Source: Secundilactobacillus collinoides DSM 20515 = JCM 1123
GTDB taxonomy: Bacteria; Bacillota; Bacilli; Lactobacillales; Lactobacillaceae
Reading direction: 5' to 3'
Assembly (NCBI RefSeq): GCF_001435975.1
Contig: NZ_AYYR01000001.1
Span: 27,766-91,765 of the forward strand
DNA length: 64,000 bases
Below the pieces are notes generated by a model, which worked only from the letters and a program-made list of their open reading frames with translations, was not told the origin of the DNA and searched no databases. A program made the position numbers and the translations under genes. Below are positions 62,901 to 64,000 of the stretch, in pieces; the first letter of the stretch is position 1, and the number at the start of each line of letters is the position of its first letter.

Positions 62901-63086
62901 TTGAATAAGAAATTAACAAAATCAGACCAACGTATTTTTGCTGGGGTCCTCGGCGGCATCGCCGACTATTTTGATTGGAATCCGTCGTGGGTCCGTATCG
63001 GATATGTGGTGCTAAGCGTGTTTACTGGCGGCATCGGCGGACTGCCGGTCTATCTGGCGGCTGCCCTGATCATTCCGGATCGCTGA
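62901..63086 (+). CDS. PspC domain membrane protein
   Basis: A 61-residue protein that is almost only a PspC domain: KLTKSDQRIFAGVLGGIADYF, then WNPSWVRIGYVVLSVFTGG and a hydrophobic helix ending AALIIPDR. Such small PspC proteins sense or buffer envelope stress. The frame is open from a GTG at 62892; AGGGAAG at 62886-62892 overlaps that codon and better serves the TTG at 62901. The gene overlaps the end of the convergent hydrolase gene by 75 bases. Confidence 0.85.
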   Translation: MNKKLTKSDQRIFAGVLGGIADYFDWNPSWVRIGYVVLSVFTGGIGGLPVYLAAALIIPDR

Positions 63087-63902
63087 CCCTTGATCAGACT
63101 GGCTCAAAGTATCGTTCAGCCACTCGTTTGCAAGCGTTAGCCAGTGGGCAACATGCGGCTGATCTGCGTCCCTTTTCCAAGCCGTTAAGTGGTTCGCTAA
63201 GGCCATTCCGTGGGGACCATGATGAAACACGTGCAGCTCATATGGAACCTGATGTTCTGCCAAAGCAGCGGCGTAGGCTAGGCTGTTTTTTGCTGGCACG
63301 AGCGGATCGTCCGCGGTTACCCAGATAAACGTTGGCGGGTTTTGCTCAGAAACGTGCTGGTCAGCTGCAACCGTTTCGGGTGCAGCCGTCCAGATAGCTA
63401 AAGTGGCCTCGTCGGTTGGAAAACCAAGCAGGGGACTGATGACTGGGTAGCCTAGAATGACCGCTTGCGGTTGCAAGTCGGTACCGGTACTGCCCGCCTG
63501 AGTTCTTAGCTGATCCGTCTGCCAGTAATCGCTGTATAAACTGACGATATGACCGCCGACTGAAAAACCGGCGAGCACAATCGTGGTTGGGTCGATGTGC
63601 CACTCCTCAGCGTGATTGCGGATGAGGGCAACTGCCCGGGCTAGGTCGACCACTGGTGCGGGTAACAGCGGCGTTTTTTCACCGATGAAGTGGTAGCGCA
63701 GATAAAATGATTGGTACCCCAGATTAGCAAATGCCAGCGCGAGGGTCTCGGCTTGCTGCTCTGGAATATGGGTGTACGAACCGCCTGGAACGACGATCAC
63801 TGCTGGATAATTTTCGTGAGCGCTGGTATCATCGGCGCTTCTGATGTACCCTTTTAGATAGGCCTTGGCATCGTCTGCCAGGGTCTCTTTAATGATTTTC
63901 AT
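63012..63902 (-). CDS. Alpha/beta hydrolase (esterase, BD-FAE-like)
   Basis: A 296-residue hydrolase. YPAVIVVPGGSYTHIPEQQ has the oxyanion-loop GG motif, the nucleophile elbow is GFSVGG, the Asp is in WVTADDPLVP, and the His is in FHHGPHGMAL. This layout fits carboxylesterases and acetyl- or feruloyl-type esterases of lactobacilli. The last 30 residues (from SDQGSAIRNDQGSRQ on) are polar, lack family similarity and are encoded opposite the PspC gene, so the C-terminus looks extended. GGTGATGA lies before the ATG. Confidence 0.88.
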   Translation of the reverse strand: MKIIKETLADDAKAYLKGYIRSADDTSAHENYPAVIVVPGGSYTHIPEQQAETLALAFANLGYQSFYLRYHFIGEKTPLLPAPVVDLARAVALIRNHAEEWHIDPTTIVLAGFSVGGHIVSLYSDYWQTDQLRTQAGSTGTDLQPQAVILGYPVISPLLGFPTDEATLAIWTAAPETVAADQHVSEQNPPTFIWVTADDPLVPAKNSLAYAAALAEHQVPYELHVFHHGPHGMALANHLTAWKRDADQPHVAHWLTLANEWLNDTLSQSDQGSAIRNDQGSRQIDRQSADAASKHA

Positions 63903-64000
63903 GTTGTCATCACCTATAATTAATTGAGTTTAGAAATCAATTTTACCTCAATTGTCAAGTTAAGTGCAACACTAATGGCCTATTCTTATAATTGGTCTAG

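Overview
The window is a chromosomal segment of a low-to-moderate GC Gram-positive bacterium of the Lactobacillaceae. Pointers are strong AGGAGG-type ribosome binding sites with many TTG/GTG starts, a pyruvate oxidase of the lactobacillal type, fumarate-type (class 1A) dihydroorotate dehydrogenase, two peptide-binding OppA lipoproteins with an oppBCDF operon, a PyrR-type leader and CcpA-like cre sites. The species cannot be fixed from the sequence alone. No rRNA, tRNA, CRISPR array, prophage or intact insertion sequence was found.

Layout. 1-4 kb: the end of a CPA2-type antiporter, an amino-acid permease, a NUDIX hydrolase, a guanylate-kinase-like protein and zur behind a near-consensus Zur box. 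3.7-6 kb: a 111-bp tandem repeat, then a Ser/Thr/Lys-rich anchored protein and a membrane protein. 6-9.4 kb: a polar amino-acid ABC operon whose leader holds an intrinsic terminator. 9.5-10.8 kb: hflX. 11.4-19.8 kb: oppA-oppA-oppBCDF. 20-28 kb: a phosphatase, a Kef-like antiporter, helD, coaA and guaA. 28.3-31.6 kb: two tandem paralogues of an unrecognised protein family. 31.6-34.5 kb: an MFS pump with a divergent TetR regulator and palindromic operator, then an orphan MarR regulator. 35-43.3 kb: a six-gene exopolysaccharide operon. 43.4-49.7 kb: pox with a cre site, a pseudouridine synthase, a DUF1003 protein, acetyltransferases and a marR-paiA pair. 49.7-55.3 kb: pyrD, an MFS exporter, and pyrP-codB behind a PyrR-binding leader. 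55.3-64 kb: a transposase remnant, a GNAT enzyme, a CDF metal exporter with a DtxR-type regulator, a split ThrE exporter, a TauE/DUF1634 pair, a PAP2 phosphatase, a PspC protein and an alpha/beta hydrolase.

The most interesting system is the exopolysaccharide operon at 34978-43330. It resembles the Bacillus subtilis ydaJKLMN and Listeria pss loci: a GH8-like lipoprotein, a polytopic GT-C/WsfD-like protein, a YdaL (DUF2334)-like protein, a processive family-2 glycosyltransferase, a BcsB-like protein and a four-helix membrane protein with a ruined GGDEF motif. That last protein keeps an RxxD inhibitory site at exactly the canonical five-residue spacing, so it is best read as a c-di-GMP receptor that switches on polymer synthesis. 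Also notable are the two tandem paralogues with a threefold internal repeat, and a dispersed palindromic repeat family whose ends and loop are conserved while its stem varies.

Starts were chosen by ribosome binding site. Several differ from the longest open frame and are explained in the entries.
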